A stretch of DNA of 64,000 nucleotides, from NCBI GenBank assembly GCA_910588155.1, contig CAJUPB010000001.1, positions 186,001-250,000 of the forward strand, given 5' to 3'. Made by a program: the position numbers and the translations under genes. Below, piece by piece: positions 26,481 through 36,093 of this stretch (positions are counted from its first letter, which is position 1; the number at the start of each line of letters is the position of its first letter). Below the pieces are notes generated by a model. That model saw only the letters and a list, made by a program, of their open reading frames with translations, was not told where the DNA came from and did no database searches. Source of the DNA: an uncultured Christensenellaceae bacterium. Its GTDB lineage: Bacteria > Bacillota > Clostridia > Christensenellales > Pumilibacteraceae.

Positions 26481-27911
26481 TTACACATTTATCTGTGCGG
26501 AAATTTTACGGGACTTTTTGTTCTTTTCCAATATCGACATTATTTCCGTTTCGATAAATTCCTCCGTTTGGCGCTCTGCGCGGCCGATAAAGTTTTTCGG
26601 TTGCAAAATTCCGTCAATCTCGGAATGTATCGCCTTGAAATTATCGTCTCCTTTAATCCGCGAAATCAAGTCGTTTTCACCGCCGTCGCGCTTAACGACT
26701 TTTGCGCTCTCCATAGAATGTTCTCTGATAAGCTCGTGCAACTGCTGTCTGTCGCCGCCCGCTTTCACGCATTCCATAAGAATGACTTCCGTCGACATAA
26801 AGGGCAGTTCCGCCGAAATATGTTTATTTATTACTTTTTCGTAAACCACCATATTTTCGGAAACATTCAGATACAGATTGAGTACGCCGTCCAACGCGAG
26901 AAAAGCCTGCGCAATCGTAATACGCTTGTTTGCGCTGTCGTCGAGCGTGCGTTCCAGCCACTGCGTTGAACTCGTAACGGCTTCGTTTAAAGGCAACGTT
27001 ATGACATAGCGCGCCAAGCCGCATATTCTCTCGCTGCGCATAGGATTACGTTTATAAGCCATTGCGGACGACCCTATCTGCGACTTTTCGAAAGGCTCTT
27101 CCATTTCTTTCATATTCTGCAAGATTCGCAAATCGTTTGCGAATTTGTAAGCGCTCTGCGCAATCTGCGATAAAACGCTCATAACGTTGTAGTCGAATTT
27201 TCTGGGATAGGTCTGCCCCGTTACGCCGTAAGCCGATTTGAAACCCAAGCGGCGGACAACGGCTTTTTCCAACTGTTTTACTTTTTCGCCGTCGCCGTCA
27301 AACAGACTCATAAAACTTGCCTGCGTACCCGTCGTGCCTTTCACGCCGCGAAGTTTGACCGTTTTCAGCAAGTGTTCCAAATTTTCGTAGTCCATAGCCA
27401 AATCCTGCAACCAGAGACAAGCTCTTTTGCCGACGGTTGTGAGCTGTGCCGGTTGAAGATGCGTAAATCCGAGCGTGGGCAAACCTTTATAAGTCAACGC
27501 AAAGGCGGAAAGCTTGTCAATAACCGCAACAAGCTTGTCACGCACCATTTCCAAAGCATTCTTTATCATTATGACTTCGGCGTTGTCGGTCACATAGCAA
27601 CTCGTAGCGCCCAAGTGAATAATCGGTTTCGCCGATTTTGCCTGCATACCGAAAGCGTATACGTGAGCCATAACGTCGTGACGGACTTCTTTTTCTCTTT
27701 CCTGCGCCACGTCGTAATTGATGTCCTCGGCATACTGTTTCATCTCTTCGATTTGCCTGTCCGTTATATTCAAGCCGAGCTCTTTCTCGCTTTCGGCAAG
27801 CGCAATCCAAAGCTTACGCCAAAGTCTGAAACGAGTATCGTCGGAAAAGTTCTTTGCCATTTCCTTGGACGCATATCGCGTTATCAAAGGATTCTCGTAA
27901 ATGTCGTTCAT
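26481..27911 (-). CDS. purB: Adenylosuccinate lyase
   Basis: PurB acts twice in purine synthesis, splitting fumarate from SAICAR and from adenylosuccinate. The 476-residue protein carries the fumarase/aspartase signature SSAMAYKRNPMRSE in the catalytic loop and the helical-bundle regions GVKGTTGTQASF and HLGATSCYVTDNA. The ATG follows a GGAG site. The dipeptidase gene ends 29 bases upstream, so the two are probably co-transcribed. Length and motifs match the eukaryote-like long PurB group seen in some Clostridia. Confidence 0.96.
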   Translation of the reverse strand: MNDIYENPLITRYASKEMAKNFSDDTRFRLWRKLWIALAESEKELGLNITDRQIEEMKQYAEDINYDVAQEREKEVRHDVMAHVYAFGMQAKSAKPIIHLGATSCYVTDNAEVIMIKNALEMVRDKLVAVIDKLSAFALTYKGLPTLGFTHLQPAQLTTVGKRACLWLQDLAMDYENLEHLLKTVKLRGVKGTTGTQASFMSLFDGDGEKVKQLEKAVVRRLGFKSAYGVTGQTYPRKFDYNVMSVLSQIAQSAYKFANDLRILQNMKEMEEPFEKSQIGSSAMAYKRNPMRSERICGLARYVITLPLNEAVTSSTQWLERTLDDSANKRITIAQAFLALDGVLNLYLNVSENMVVYEKVINKHISAELPFMSTEVILMECVKAGGDRQQLHELIREHSMESAKVVKRDGGENDLISRIKGDDNFKAIHSEIDGILQPKNFIGRAERQTEEFIETEIMSILEKNKKSRKISAQINV

Positions 27912-27940
27912 AATAATATCTCCTGTTTATCTCAAAATCG

Positions 27941-28750
27941 TTATGTAAAAAATTCCGCTGCGTTTCCGTAAAAAATCGCGTCGATAGCCGCCTGCGCATA
28001 ACCGAGTTTCAAAAGCTTTACTTTCAACAGACGAAAACCGTCGTAATCTTTTAAATCTCCGGGCGGACAACCTCCGTTGAAATCGGTGCCGACGCAAAGA
28101 TTTCTATATCCGTAATTCTGAACGAAATAATCTATATGCCGCACGACGTCTTCGGACGCAGCTTTGTCTTTCGACAAAAACTCGCTATGCAACGTCACGC
28201 CGATTATGCCGTTTCGTTCTATCAGTTTCGCAATTTGGTCTCTTGTCAAATTTCTAGCGTGTCGGTTTACATCATCGAAACAGCAATGACTGTTCAGAAT
28301 TTTGCCTTCGTAATTTTCCAACACCGAGAAGAAACTTTTTCTGTTCAAATGTGCCGTATCGACCGCGATTTTCAATCTTTTTGCTTCGACCAAAACACGT
28401 TTGCCGAGCGGTTTCAAATCGGATTCGCCGAGCGCGCCCCCTGCAAGAGCATTATCGTGATTCCACGTCAGACCGATATATTTGAAAGGCAACTCCGACA
28501 ACACGCTTATGGAACAATTGTCCAAAAAATGAAGGTCCTCGACGGAATAGCCGAAACTGACGTCACCGCCAACGGGAAAAGAGAGTTTTTCCGCGGCAGT
28601 TTTGAAAAACCCTTCGCAAATATCAAGCCGCGTCGTCCAAAACGCAAAAATAACGCCTTTAACCGATTGTTTACGGATTCGATTCAGATATCCGTCATAT
28701 TCGCTTGCGGGCATTCCCGTAAGCATATCGTTATGCAAATCGTATATCAC
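27941..28750 (-). CDS. M19 family membrane-dipeptidase-like peptidase
   Basis: This is a zinc dipeptidase of the renal dipeptidase family, usually acting on dipeptides with a C-terminal D- or L-residue. Metal ligands and family motifs are visible: DLHNDML at residues 4-10, GLTWNHDNALAGG, SHCCFDDV near 155, RNLTRDQI and VGTDFNGG. At 269 residues it is shorter than many members (about 310-330). The GTG start has no clear SD. No signal peptide is seen, so it is probably cytoplasmic. It precedes purB. Confidence 0.87.
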   Translation of the reverse strand: MIYDLHNDMLTGMPASEYDGYLNRIRKQSVKGVIFAFWTTRLDICEGFFKTAAEKLSFPVGGDVSFGYSVEDLHFLDNCSISVLSELPFKYIGLTWNHDNALAGGALGESDLKPLGKRVLVEAKRLKIAVDTAHLNRKSFFSVLENYEGKILNSHCCFDDVNRHARNLTRDQIAKLIERNGIIGVTLHSEFLSKDKAASEDVVRHIDYFVQNYGYRNLCVGTDFNGGCPPGDLKDYDGFRLLKVKLLKLGYAQAAIDAIFYGNAAEFFT

Positions 28751-28794
28751 ATATACAGATATGCTTTAAAGCCGACACCTGTTACAAAATGAAC

Positions 28795-28823
28795 GAAAGC
28801 CGCAAGAAATTCCTGCGGCTTTC
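28795..28823 (-). terminator. Terminator after ispH-rpsA
   Basis: On the minus strand GAAAGCCGCA pairs with TGCGGCTTTC around a 9-base loop (28795-28823), followed by a short T-rich stretch. It closes the long operon that starts at mmdA. Confidence 0.75.
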
Positions 28824-28835
28824 AGCGTCTTAAAA

Positions 28836-30932
28836 CTATTTAACGTCCAAATTCTTCAACAGAGCCGCAAACGGGTTATTGCTGGATTCCTCGCTCCACT
28901 CGCTGTGGTCTTCCGGAGTCTTTTCCTGTTTTGACTTTCTCTGCGGTTTCTTTTCCGCTTTCGGCTGCTCGGTTGTTTCCGCCGCTTCGACGGGCGCTTT
29001 CGCAGGCTTTTCGGGTTCTGCGGGCGCTTCCTGGCAAGCCTTTATGCTCAACGTGATTTTCTTGTTGGGCTCGTCTATGCCGAGAACCTTGACTTCCACT
29101 TCGTCTCCCACTTTCACGACTTCGTTTATGTTTTTAACAAAATTGTGCGCAACTTCCGAAACGTGAACCAAGCCTTCTATTCCGCGCTCGATTTCGACAA
29201 ACGCTCCGAACGGCAATACGCTTACGACCTTACCCTTGGTCACCGAACCTACGGGATGATTTTCCATAGCCTTGACGAACGGATGCGGCTGCAACTGCTT
29301 GTACCCGAGAGACACTTTGTTTTTCTCGCGGTCTGCGGAGAGAACAACGAAATCGTAGGTTTCGCCAATCTTCAAGACGTCTTCGACGGACTTGATATGC
29401 GTCCAAGACAAATCTACGATGTGTGCAAGGCAGTCTATTCCGTCGACGCTGACGAACGCACCGAAATTGGTTGCGCGCTTCACGACGCCGCTGACGATTA
29501 CGTTCGGACAAACATTTGCCCAGAACACGTCTTCTTTCTCTTTTCTTTCCGATTCGAGAACTTTTCTCTGGCTGGCGACGATTTCACGCTTTTCGTCGTC
29601 TATTTCCATTGCGGTAAGGCGAAGTTTCTGACCTTCGTACATCTTCATATCTTTAATGAAGCCGCCCTTTTCTCTTATTTGAGACGCAGGAATAAATACG
29701 GAATACGTGCCGAGATGACCGAGCAAACCGCCCTTAATCGCGCGAGCGCCGTCAAGCTCGAAAACCGCTCCGTCGCGAACGGTGTCCACGACTTTGTCGC
29801 CTTCTTTGATTTTATCGACTTTTCTCTTGGACAACAGTACGCAACCGCTGTCGGCATCGCTTTTATTCGTGATTATCGCTTCGATAGGGGTTCCTTCGGG
29901 GTAATCCGACGGGTTGTAACTGCCGTCGACGTTTACCTCGTCTTTCTTGATGAAACCGTCTTTCTTTCCGCCGATATTCACCTTGATGCCACTCTCGTTA
30001 GCGTGTATAACGGTTCCCTTTATACGCATACCGTCTTTGTATTGAACGAAAGACTCCTCCAACAAGTCTTTGAATTCTTTGCTAACGTCTTCGAAATTGT
30101 TGCCCATATAAAATTTTACCTCCAAAATCAACTCTTCGGGAGTTGACGCCCCTGCGACGATGGCTACTCTGTCGTCGGGTTTAAAAAATATATTTTTTAA
30201 GTCTGCAACGCGTTCTATGTGATAGGTCTCCTTCTGTACCGCTTTGCAGGTCTCGTACAACTTCGTCGTATTTGAACTACTTTTGCTGCCAACGACTAAA
30301 ACTTTATCGTTCTCGGAAGACAAATCCACTGCCTCGGATTGCCGCTCAATAGTAGTATAGCAAATTGTGTCGAATATTTCAACTGTTTTCAAACCGCTAT
30401 TTGCTATTTTTTTCACAATTTCATCATATTTTTTTTTCGAGAAAGTAGTTTGAGCCACAAAACACAGCTTTTTATCGTTTTCTGCCGTTTCGAGATAGGT
30501 TTCCAACTCTTCAACACTTTCCACCACGTCGGCTCCGTTTTGACACCAACCGCCTATTCCGACGACCTCCGGATGATTGCGTTTGCCTATTATTACCACC
30601 CTATATCCGAGACTGTCGTATTTTTTGGCAATCTCGTGAATTTTCTTTACGAAAGGACAGGTCGCGTCAATAAGAGCAAGTCCTTTTTCGGCGATTTTGT
30701 CATACACGTCTTTTCCAACGCCGTGTGAACGTATTATTATTTTCCCGTCTTTTACCTCATCGGGAGAACTCACGATTTTCAGACCTTTTCGAACGAGCGA
30801 GTTTACCACTCTTTCGTTGTGTATGATTTCCCCGAGACAGCTCGCGCCCTCTTTTGCATAGCGCTCCGCTTCTTTCAGCGCGGCTTTGACACCGAAACAA
30901 AATCCGCTGTATTTTCCGACGGTAATTTTCAT
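28836..30932 (-). CDS. ispH: Fusion of IspH (HMBPP reductase) with ribosomal protein S1-like repeats
   Basis: Residues 1-285 are IspH, the last enzyme of the MEP isoprenoid pathway. The three cluster cysteines (C12, C92, C191), H38, H70, H120 and E122 are all present. Residues ~300-640 hold four S1 RNA-binding repeats, of which the third and fourth (VIVSGVVKRATNFGAFV, VTKGKVVSVLPFGAFVEI) are the clearest. A low-complexity Glu/Lys/Pro tail follows. This fusion is known from many Clostridia, where it also serves as S1. The start overlaps plsC in ATGA. Confidence 0.96.
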   Translation of the reverse strand: MKITVGKYSGFCFGVKAALKEAERYAKEGASCLGEIIHNERVVNSLVRKGLKIVSSPDEVKDGKIIIRSHGVGKDVYDKIAEKGLALIDATCPFVKKIHEIAKKYDSLGYRVVIIGKRNHPEVVGIGGWCQNGADVVESVEELETYLETAENDKKLCFVAQTTFSKKKYDEIVKKIANSGLKTVEIFDTICYTTIERQSEAVDLSSENDKVLVVGSKSSSNTTKLYETCKAVQKETYHIERVADLKNIFFKPDDRVAIVAGASTPEELILEVKFYMGNNFEDVSKEFKDLLEESFVQYKDGMRIKGTVIHANESGIKVNIGGKKDGFIKKDEVNVDGSYNPSDYPEGTPIEAIITNKSDADSGCVLLSKRKVDKIKEGDKVVDTVRDGAVFELDGARAIKGGLLGHLGTYSVFIPASQIREKGGFIKDMKMYEGQKLRLTAMEIDDEKREIVASQRKVLESERKEKEDVFWANVCPNVIVSGVVKRATNFGAFVSVDGIDCLAHIVDLSWTHIKSVEDVLKIGETYDFVVLSADREKNKVSLGYKQLQPHPFVKAMENHPVGSVTKGKVVSVLPFGAFVEIERGIEGLVHVSEVAHNFVKNINEVVKVGDEVEVKVLGIDEPNKKITLSIKACQEAPAEPEKPAKAPVEAAETTEQPKAEKKPQRKSKQEKTPEDHSEWSEESSNNPFAALLKNLDVK

Positions 30933-31657
30933 TTTGCGCGCTTCTCCGCTTTCCTTGCCGCCTTCACCGTTTTGACGGCAAACCTGACGGAATTCTTTTT
31001 TGCGATTTTGTTTTGTTTGAGCATCAATTTGAAATCTTTGTTTTTACGGTTTGCAACATAAAAATCCAGCATTTCTTTTGCTCGGCTCATTTTCTCCGTT
31101 ACTATCTCCGCCCCCATTGCCACCGCAACGGAATCCAATCTTCGCCCCTTGAACTCTTCCAACTCAAACGGAGGAGCCACATATATATAATTCTTGCGAA
31201 AGACCTTTGAACCGGAATATATCATAACGGGAACAATCGGCGCATCGCCCTTGACCGAAAACATCACTATACCGCTTTTGACTTCCTGCAACGAATTGTC
31301 TTCTTTGTTTCTTGTTCCCTCCGGAAAAATCGTAACGCTCTCGCCCTTTTTCAAGACGTTGACCGTATCTCTCATTGCCGACATATCGGCTTTTCCGCGG
31401 TCTACGAAAATAACTCCCAACCATTTGGCAAGCTTTCTTATCAATCGGTTATTTCCGATTTCTTTCTTTGCCATAAAATGGCGGTATCCGGGCAAAGATA
31501 TTGCCACCACGGGAATATCCGACCAAGACAAGTGATTGCTCACCGTTATCAACTTCTTCTTTTTCGGAAAATTTATTTTGTTTATTACTTTCGTCGGAAA
31601 AAAGAGCTTGAAAGGAAGATAGACGATAGCCTTTACGATTGAATAAAAAAGATTCAC
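30929..31657 (-). CDS. plsC: 1-acyl-sn-glycerol-3-phosphate acyltransferase
   Basis: PlsC acylates lysophosphatidate in phospholipid synthesis at the membrane. The catalytic NHLSWSD motif gives H42-x4-D47, and the glycerophosphate-binding FPEGTRNKED lies near residue 115. An N-terminal hydrophobic segment and a very basic C-terminus (Arg/Lys-rich from about 215) are visible. The GTG start overlaps the AroH-Cmk stop by 4 bases. Confidence 0.94.
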   Translation of the reverse strand: MNLFYSIVKAIVYLPFKLFFPTKVINKINFPKKKKLITVSNHLSWSDIPVVAISLPGYRHFMAKKEIGNNRLIRKLAKWLGVIFVDRGKADMSAMRDTVNVLKKGESVTIFPEGTRNKEDNSLQEVKSGIVMFSVKGDAPIVPVMIYSGSKVFRKNYIYVAPPFELEEFKGRRLDSVAVAMGAEIVTEKMSRAKEMLDFYVANRKNKDFKLMLKQNKIAKKNSVRFAVKTVKAARKAEKRAK

Positions 31658-32691
31658 TTACGCTCGCCCCTCTTTCTTTCTATTTCTTCCGTCATTTTCG
31701 CAACGACTTGTTCCACACTCATATCGCTCGAATCTATCTCTATTGCGTCGGCAGCTCTTTTCAGAGGGTCTACCTTGCGATGAGAATCGTTGTAGTCTCT
31801 CGACTCGATATCTTTCTTTACCGTAACGAAATCACACTTTTCGCCTTTTGCCGTCAACTCGTCGTATCGGCGTTTTGCGCGGACTTCCGTGCTTGCCGTC
31901 AAAAAGAATTTGACGGGCGCATTCGGCAAAACCTTTGTGCCTATATCTCTGCCGTCCAAAATGCAATCGCGTTCGGACGCTATTTTGCGTTGCATTTCCA
32001 CAAGTTTTTTCCGAACACTTTCTATTGCCGAAAAATCGCTTGCCAATTTCGAAACATAATGCTTTCTAATCTCTTCACCGACGTCTTTTCCGTCGAGATA
32101 CACTTTTTGAACCCCGTCTTTATATTCGACGGAAATGTCAGTATCGCATAGAATTCTGTTTATCCCTGCTTCGTCCGAAATATTTATACCGCTATTGTGC
32201 ATTTTAAGACCGATTGCGCGATACATCGCGCCCGTATCAAGATACGTCATATTCAGACTCTTGGCAAGCAATTTGGCAATCGTACTTTTTCCCGCGCCGC
32301 TCGGTCCGTCGATGGCTACCGCGAAAGTGCCGCACAAGTCCGGACGCAAAACTTTTGCACCGCGCAAATACACGTGACGCGCGCTATCCAAACCGACAGC
32401 TTCCACCATTACCCTGACGCACATCGGCAAAGAGCCTTTTATCGGAGGTTCGAGACAACTGAACAAAGGACAATCCAAAACACCGCTTTCCCGAACGGCG
32501 CGGGCAGGATAATATGCCGTTATATCCGCCGTGGAACTGATAATGCAAAAAATCGGTTTATTATCTTCCGTATTCAAACCGTTTTCCGAAACCAACTTGC
32601 CTACAAGCTCCGTAACGCTTTCACAAATATCTTTTGCCGTATCGGAATTCACGGTCGTAGCGCCGCGAATAACCGCTATCTTGTCATTCAC
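31654..32691 (-). CDS. cmk: Fusion of AroH-type chorismate mutase with cytidylate kinase
   Basis: Residues 1-119 are an AroH-class chorismate mutase: IRGATT with R9, E81, R93 in PMCVRVM, and Y108 in RHVYL, ending AKVLRPDL. Cytidylate kinase begins at once at about residue 122: Walker A GPSGAGKS (129-136), TGAMYRA, LDGRDIGT, and the lid region. Cmk alone is about 220 residues and AroH about 120; the sum matches the 345 here with almost no linker. The GTG start is chosen for the GGAGG eight bases upstream, inside the end of the flavoprotein gene. Both active sites look complete, so one chain would serve prephenate and CMP/dCMP phosphorylation. Confidence 0.9.
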   Translation of the reverse strand: MNDKIAVIRGATTVNSDTAKDICESVTELVGKLVSENGLNTEDNKPIFCIISSTADITAYYPARAVRESGVLDCPLFSCLEPPIKGSLPMCVRVMVEAVGLDSARHVYLRGAKVLRPDLCGTFAVAIDGPSGAGKSTIAKLLAKSLNMTYLDTGAMYRAIGLKMHNSGINISDEAGINRILCDTDISVEYKDGVQKVYLDGKDVGEEIRKHYVSKLASDFSAIESVRKKLVEMQRKIASERDCILDGRDIGTKVLPNAPVKFFLTASTEVRAKRRYDELTAKGEKCDFVTVKKDIESRDYNDSHRKVDPLKRAADAIEIDSSDMSVEQVVAKMTEEIERKRGERK

Positions 32692-32695
32692 TTTT

Positions 32696-33925
32696 TCAAC
32701 CTCCCGCGCTCTCTCCTGCGGCAAAGCCCGTAGAAAGAGCTATCTGTATATTAAAACCGCCCGTCACGGCGTCTACGTCCAATGTTTCTCCCGCAAAATA
32801 GAGACCTTCGACTATTTTGCTTTCCATTGTCGAAGGATTTACCTCTTTCAGGCTTACTCCTCCCGAAGTCACTATTGCGTGCTCCACGTCATAGACGGAA
32901 TCTATTTCAAACGCAAGTCCTTTCAATGCCCGCAAAAGCCGTTCTCTCTGCTGCCGAGTCACGCTGTTTACAAACGTATCGCCGTCGAGTCCGCAATATT
33001 CGATAATAAACGGCACAAGCGAACGAGGCAATAAATCGAACAGCGCATTTTTCAACTGCTTATTGGAATACTTTTTGAAATCCGAAAGCACGCGACTGTC
33101 CAGCTTGTCCTCATCCAGCGCAGGCTTTAAATCTATCGTAAGTTTTGCGCCATTCAAATTCTTTCTGTTTATTCGACTGCTCAACGTCAGAGGAACGGGA
33201 CCCGATACTCCGTCGGAAGTAAACAGCAATTCTCCGAAACCGCTTTCCGAAAAACCCTGCCCCGCCGCTTTGACGGATACGTTTTTCAAACTCAAACCCT
33301 CTATATCCGCAACGCGGCTTTTCAATCTTATCGGAGCGAGAGCCGCAATCGGCTTTACCACGGAGTGACCGAAACAAGTGGCAAACACGTATCCGTCGCC
33401 GCTGCTGCCCGTGGACGGATAACTCTTTCCGCCGCAAGCAATTATCAATTTTTCGCACAGATAAACATTTCCGCTTTCCGTATGCACTTCGAAAAACTCG
33501 GCTTTTTTCTGCGCTTTTACCACTCTGTCGTTTAAAATAAGTTCGGTGTCGTGTGCCGTCGCGTAACGAACAAGAGCTTTGATTATATCGGATGATTTGT
33601 CGCTTTCGGGAAAAACGCGATTGCCGCGTTCCGTTTTCAGTCTCACTCCGAGTTTTTCGAAAAGCTCCATCGTATACGACGGAGGAAATCGATATAGACA
33701 ACTCTGCAAGAACTTGCCGCCGTTTATGACATTGGACAAAAAATCGCGCGGCTCGCATCGGTTCGTCAGATTACATCGTCCCTTTCCCGTTATATAGAGC
33801 TTTTTTCCCGATTTCTCGTTGCGCTCCAAAACGACGACAGTTTTCCCTTTTTCCGCGGCTTTTCCCGCCGCAGCCAGACCCGACGCGCCTGCGCCTATAA
33901 TAACTATGTCCTTTTGTGATTTCAA
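32696..33925 (-). CDS. BaiN/HI0933-type NAD(P)/FAD-dependent oxidoreductase
   Basis: This is a flavoprotein of the HI0933 family. The FAD-binding DIVIIGAGASGLAAAG lies at the N-terminus, with KSGKKLYITGKGRCNLTN, the middle GGKSYPSTGSSGDGY and the C-terminal GETLDVDAVTGGFNIQIA. The TTG start at 33925 is chosen because it overlaps the surE stop as TTGA and gives the expected N-terminus (409 residues); the frame is open further upstream only across surE. The reaction is not established for most members. It sits beside aroH/cmk in many Clostridia. Confidence 0.9.
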   Translation of the reverse strand: MKSQKDIVIIGAGASGLAAAGKAAEKGKTVVVLERNEKSGKKLYITGKGRCNLTNRCEPRDFLSNVINGGKFLQSCLYRFPPSYTMELFEKLGVRLKTERGNRVFPESDKSSDIIKALVRYATAHDTELILNDRVVKAQKKAEFFEVHTESGNVYLCEKLIIACGGKSYPSTGSSGDGYVFATCFGHSVVKPIAALAPIRLKSRVADIEGLSLKNVSVKAAGQGFSESGFGELLFTSDGVSGPVPLTLSSRINRKNLNGAKLTIDLKPALDEDKLDSRVLSDFKKYSNKQLKNALFDLLPRSLVPFIIEYCGLDGDTFVNSVTRQQRERLLRALKGLAFEIDSVYDVEHAIVTSGGVSLKEVNPSTMESKIVEGLYFAGETLDVDAVTGGFNIQIALSTGFAAGESAGG

Positions 33926-34668
33926 AAGATTTTCAACCTTTTCAATTTGTCGAGAGCCGCGAAATCGTTTCTGTCCGTCGACAGCGGCGTTATCGTTGCG
34001 AAGCCTTGCTTTATAAGTTCGACGTCGCAATCCTCATCATTGAGATTATGCGGCGTCGGCTGTCCGCATATACGCACAGAGTCGTCGGTTTGTCCCGCGA
34101 CATAACTGTCATTGTAAAGATTTATGCCTGCCTTCGTCAATCTGACGCCTTTAAACGGCTCGGTTATCGGAAAATTGATATTAAGAACGCCGCCGAAAGC
34201 ACAGCACAAGTCAATCAAACGTTCCTTTTCTTCGTAGACAAAGTCTGCGGCTTTTATATACATCTCTTCCGAGCAGTTCCATTTTTGCAAACTGATTGCA
34301 ATCGACGGTATGCCGTGCATTGCACCCTCCGTCGCCGCGGCAACGGTTCCGCTGTACAAAATATCCGTACCCAGATTTGCTCCGTTGTTTATGCCCGAAA
34401 GAACAAGGTCGAACGGCTGTCCGTCGTTGAAATACAAAACACCCGTTTTCGTACAGTCTGCCGGAGTCCCCGAAATGGCGTATGCCGTAAATGCGCCCGT
34501 TTTCTTTTCGAAAAGAATATCTTCGTCAATAGTCAAAGAATGGCTGAACCCCGAACGCTGATTCATCGGAGCGACAACCATTACTTCGTTTTCCCTCGCG
34601 AATCTTTCCGCCAAAACACGTATACCTACGGCGTCGATACCGTCGTCGTTGGCTATCAACACTCTCAT
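33922..34668 (-). CDS. surE: 5'/3'-nucleotidase SurE
   Basis: SurE is a metal-dependent nucleoside monophosphatase. The N-terminus MRVLIANDDGID carries the paired Asp ligands, and MNQRSGFSHSLT, ISGTPADC and LSGINNGANLG are the other family motifs. The ATG at 34668 overlaps the oadA stop in ATGA and gives the standard N-terminus (248 residues). It lies inside the carboxyltransferase-to-ispH operon with no obvious functional tie to its neighbours. Confidence 0.95.
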   Translation of the reverse strand: MRVLIANDDGIDAVGIRVLAERFARENEVMVVAPMNQRSGFSHSLTIDEDILFEKKTGAFTAYAISGTPADCTKTGVLYFNDGQPFDLVLSGINNGANLGTDILYSGTVAAATEGAMHGIPSIAISLQKWNCSEEMYIKAADFVYEEKERLIDLCCAFGGVLNINFPITEPFKGVRLTKAGINLYNDSYVAGQTDDSVRICGQPTPHNLNDEDCDVELIKQGFATITPLSTDRNDFAALDKLKRLKIF

Positions 34669-36062
34669 ATAGGATGAACCTGCGATTCCTTGTCGAAGAT
34701 GGTTTTGTCCACGCCGCTTTTTGCAGCCAAACGCCTTTTGAAGAACGGAATCGCCAATTGCGGAAACAGCGCATACGTGAGAACGTCTTCTTCCTGTTCC
34801 ACATACTCTGCGATTTCTTTTTCGTAACCGGCAAGTTCGGGAGCGATATTGTCCGCGGGCCGACAAGTTATTCTAGGCATATCGCCTATTATTTTTTTGA
34901 CGATTTTTGCGTCGGGGTCTATCGGCAACTTTCCGTATTCGCCGGCAAGCATACCTTTGGTTTCTTTCGTAACCATTTTGTAGCGTTCGCCCGAAATCAC
35001 GTTGAGTACTGCCTGCGTGCCGACTATCTGACTTGACGGAGTGACGAGCGGAGGATATCCGAGGTCGGCTCTGACTCTCGGAACTTCTTCCAAAACAGCC
35101 AAAAGTTTATCGGACGCTCCCTGCTGTTTAAGCTGACTTATGAGATTGGACAACATACCGCCGGGCACTTGATATATCAGCGCGTTTACGTCGACTTTCA
35201 ATACCTGCGGACTCAAAAATCCGTCGTCGGACAAACGTTGCGCAACTTTTTTGAAATAAACCGTCAACTCGTTCAAGGCGTGCAAATCCAATCCCGTATC
35301 ATACGGCGTGCCTTGCAACGTTGCGACGAGAGACTCCGTGGCGGGTTGACTCGTCCCGTTTCCGAGCGGAGAAAGCGCGGTATCGACGATGTCGCAGCCT
35401 GCTTCAATCGCTTTCAGATTCGTCATATCGCCTATTCCCGCGGTGTTATGCGTATGCAAATGCAAAGGAACGCTTATTTTCTCTTTCAGCCGCGAGACGA
35501 GCTCATATGCCGTATACGGCAACAAGAGATTTGCCATATCCTTGATGCAAATTATGTCGGCACCCATTTTTTCCAATTCTACGGCAAGATTCACGAAGTA
35601 ATCCACGGTATGAACTTTACTCGTCGTGTAACTTATCGCCGCTTCCACGGTGCCTTTATACTTCTTTGTGCTTTCGATTGCTTGGCGCATATTGCGCGGG
35701 TCGTTCAGCGCGTCGAAAATACGAATGATATCTATACCGTTTTTCACGGAAAGACGGCAGAAACTGTCCACCACATCGTCGGCATAGTGCTTATAGCCGA
35801 GTAAGTTCTGTCCGCGCAGCAGCATTTGCAATTTAGTGTTCGGCATTGCTTTGCGCAACTGTCTCAATCTTTCCCAAGGGTCTTCGTTGAGATAGCGCAG
35901 GCAGGAATCGAACGTTGCGCCGCCCCACGCCTCCAACGCGTAATAGCCCACCTTGTCCAGCTTGTCTGCAATCGGCAACATTTCGTCTACGGTCATTCTC
36001 GTCGCCGCCTGCGACTGATGCGCGTCACGAAGTATCGTTTCCATTATTTTAACTTTTGCCAT
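34665..36062 (-). CDS. oadA: Oxaloacetate decarboxylase/pyruvate carboxyltransferase (5S-type) alpha subunit
   Basis: This TIM-barrel subunit moves CO2 between oxaloacetate/pyruvate and carboxybiotin. METILRDAHQS, the metal-binding LHLHTHNTAG, CIKDMANLL and the partner region after residue 300 are clear. At 465 residues it has no biotinyl domain; that is supplied by the separate carrier gene. The ATG at 36062 sits 12 bases after AGGAGG, a rather long gap. oadB lies 31 bases upstream. Confidence 0.93.
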   Translation of the reverse strand: MAKVKIMETILRDAHQSQAATRMTVDEMLPIADKLDKVGYYALEAWGGATFDSCLRYLNEDPWERLRQLRKAMPNTKLQMLLRGQNLLGYKHYADDVVDSFCRLSVKNGIDIIRIFDALNDPRNMRQAIESTKKYKGTVEAAISYTTSKVHTVDYFVNLAVELEKMGADIICIKDMANLLLPYTAYELVSRLKEKISVPLHLHTHNTAGIGDMTNLKAIEAGCDIVDTALSPLGNGTSQPATESLVATLQGTPYDTGLDLHALNELTVYFKKVAQRLSDDGFLSPQVLKVDVNALIYQVPGGMLSNLISQLKQQGASDKLLAVLEEVPRVRADLGYPPLVTPSSQIVGTQAVLNVISGERYKMVTKETKGMLAGEYGKLPIDPDAKIVKKIIGDMPRITCRPADNIAPELAGYEKEIAEYVEQEEDVLTYALFPQLAIPFFKRRLAAKSGVDKTIFDKESQVHPI

Positions 36063-36093
36063 ATGCGAGTATGACCTCCTATATACAATTAAA

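Noticed and set aside
28836..30932. IspH-S1 fusion as a novelty
   Set aside because: The arrangement is striking but already well known in Clostridia, so it is listed only as a feature.
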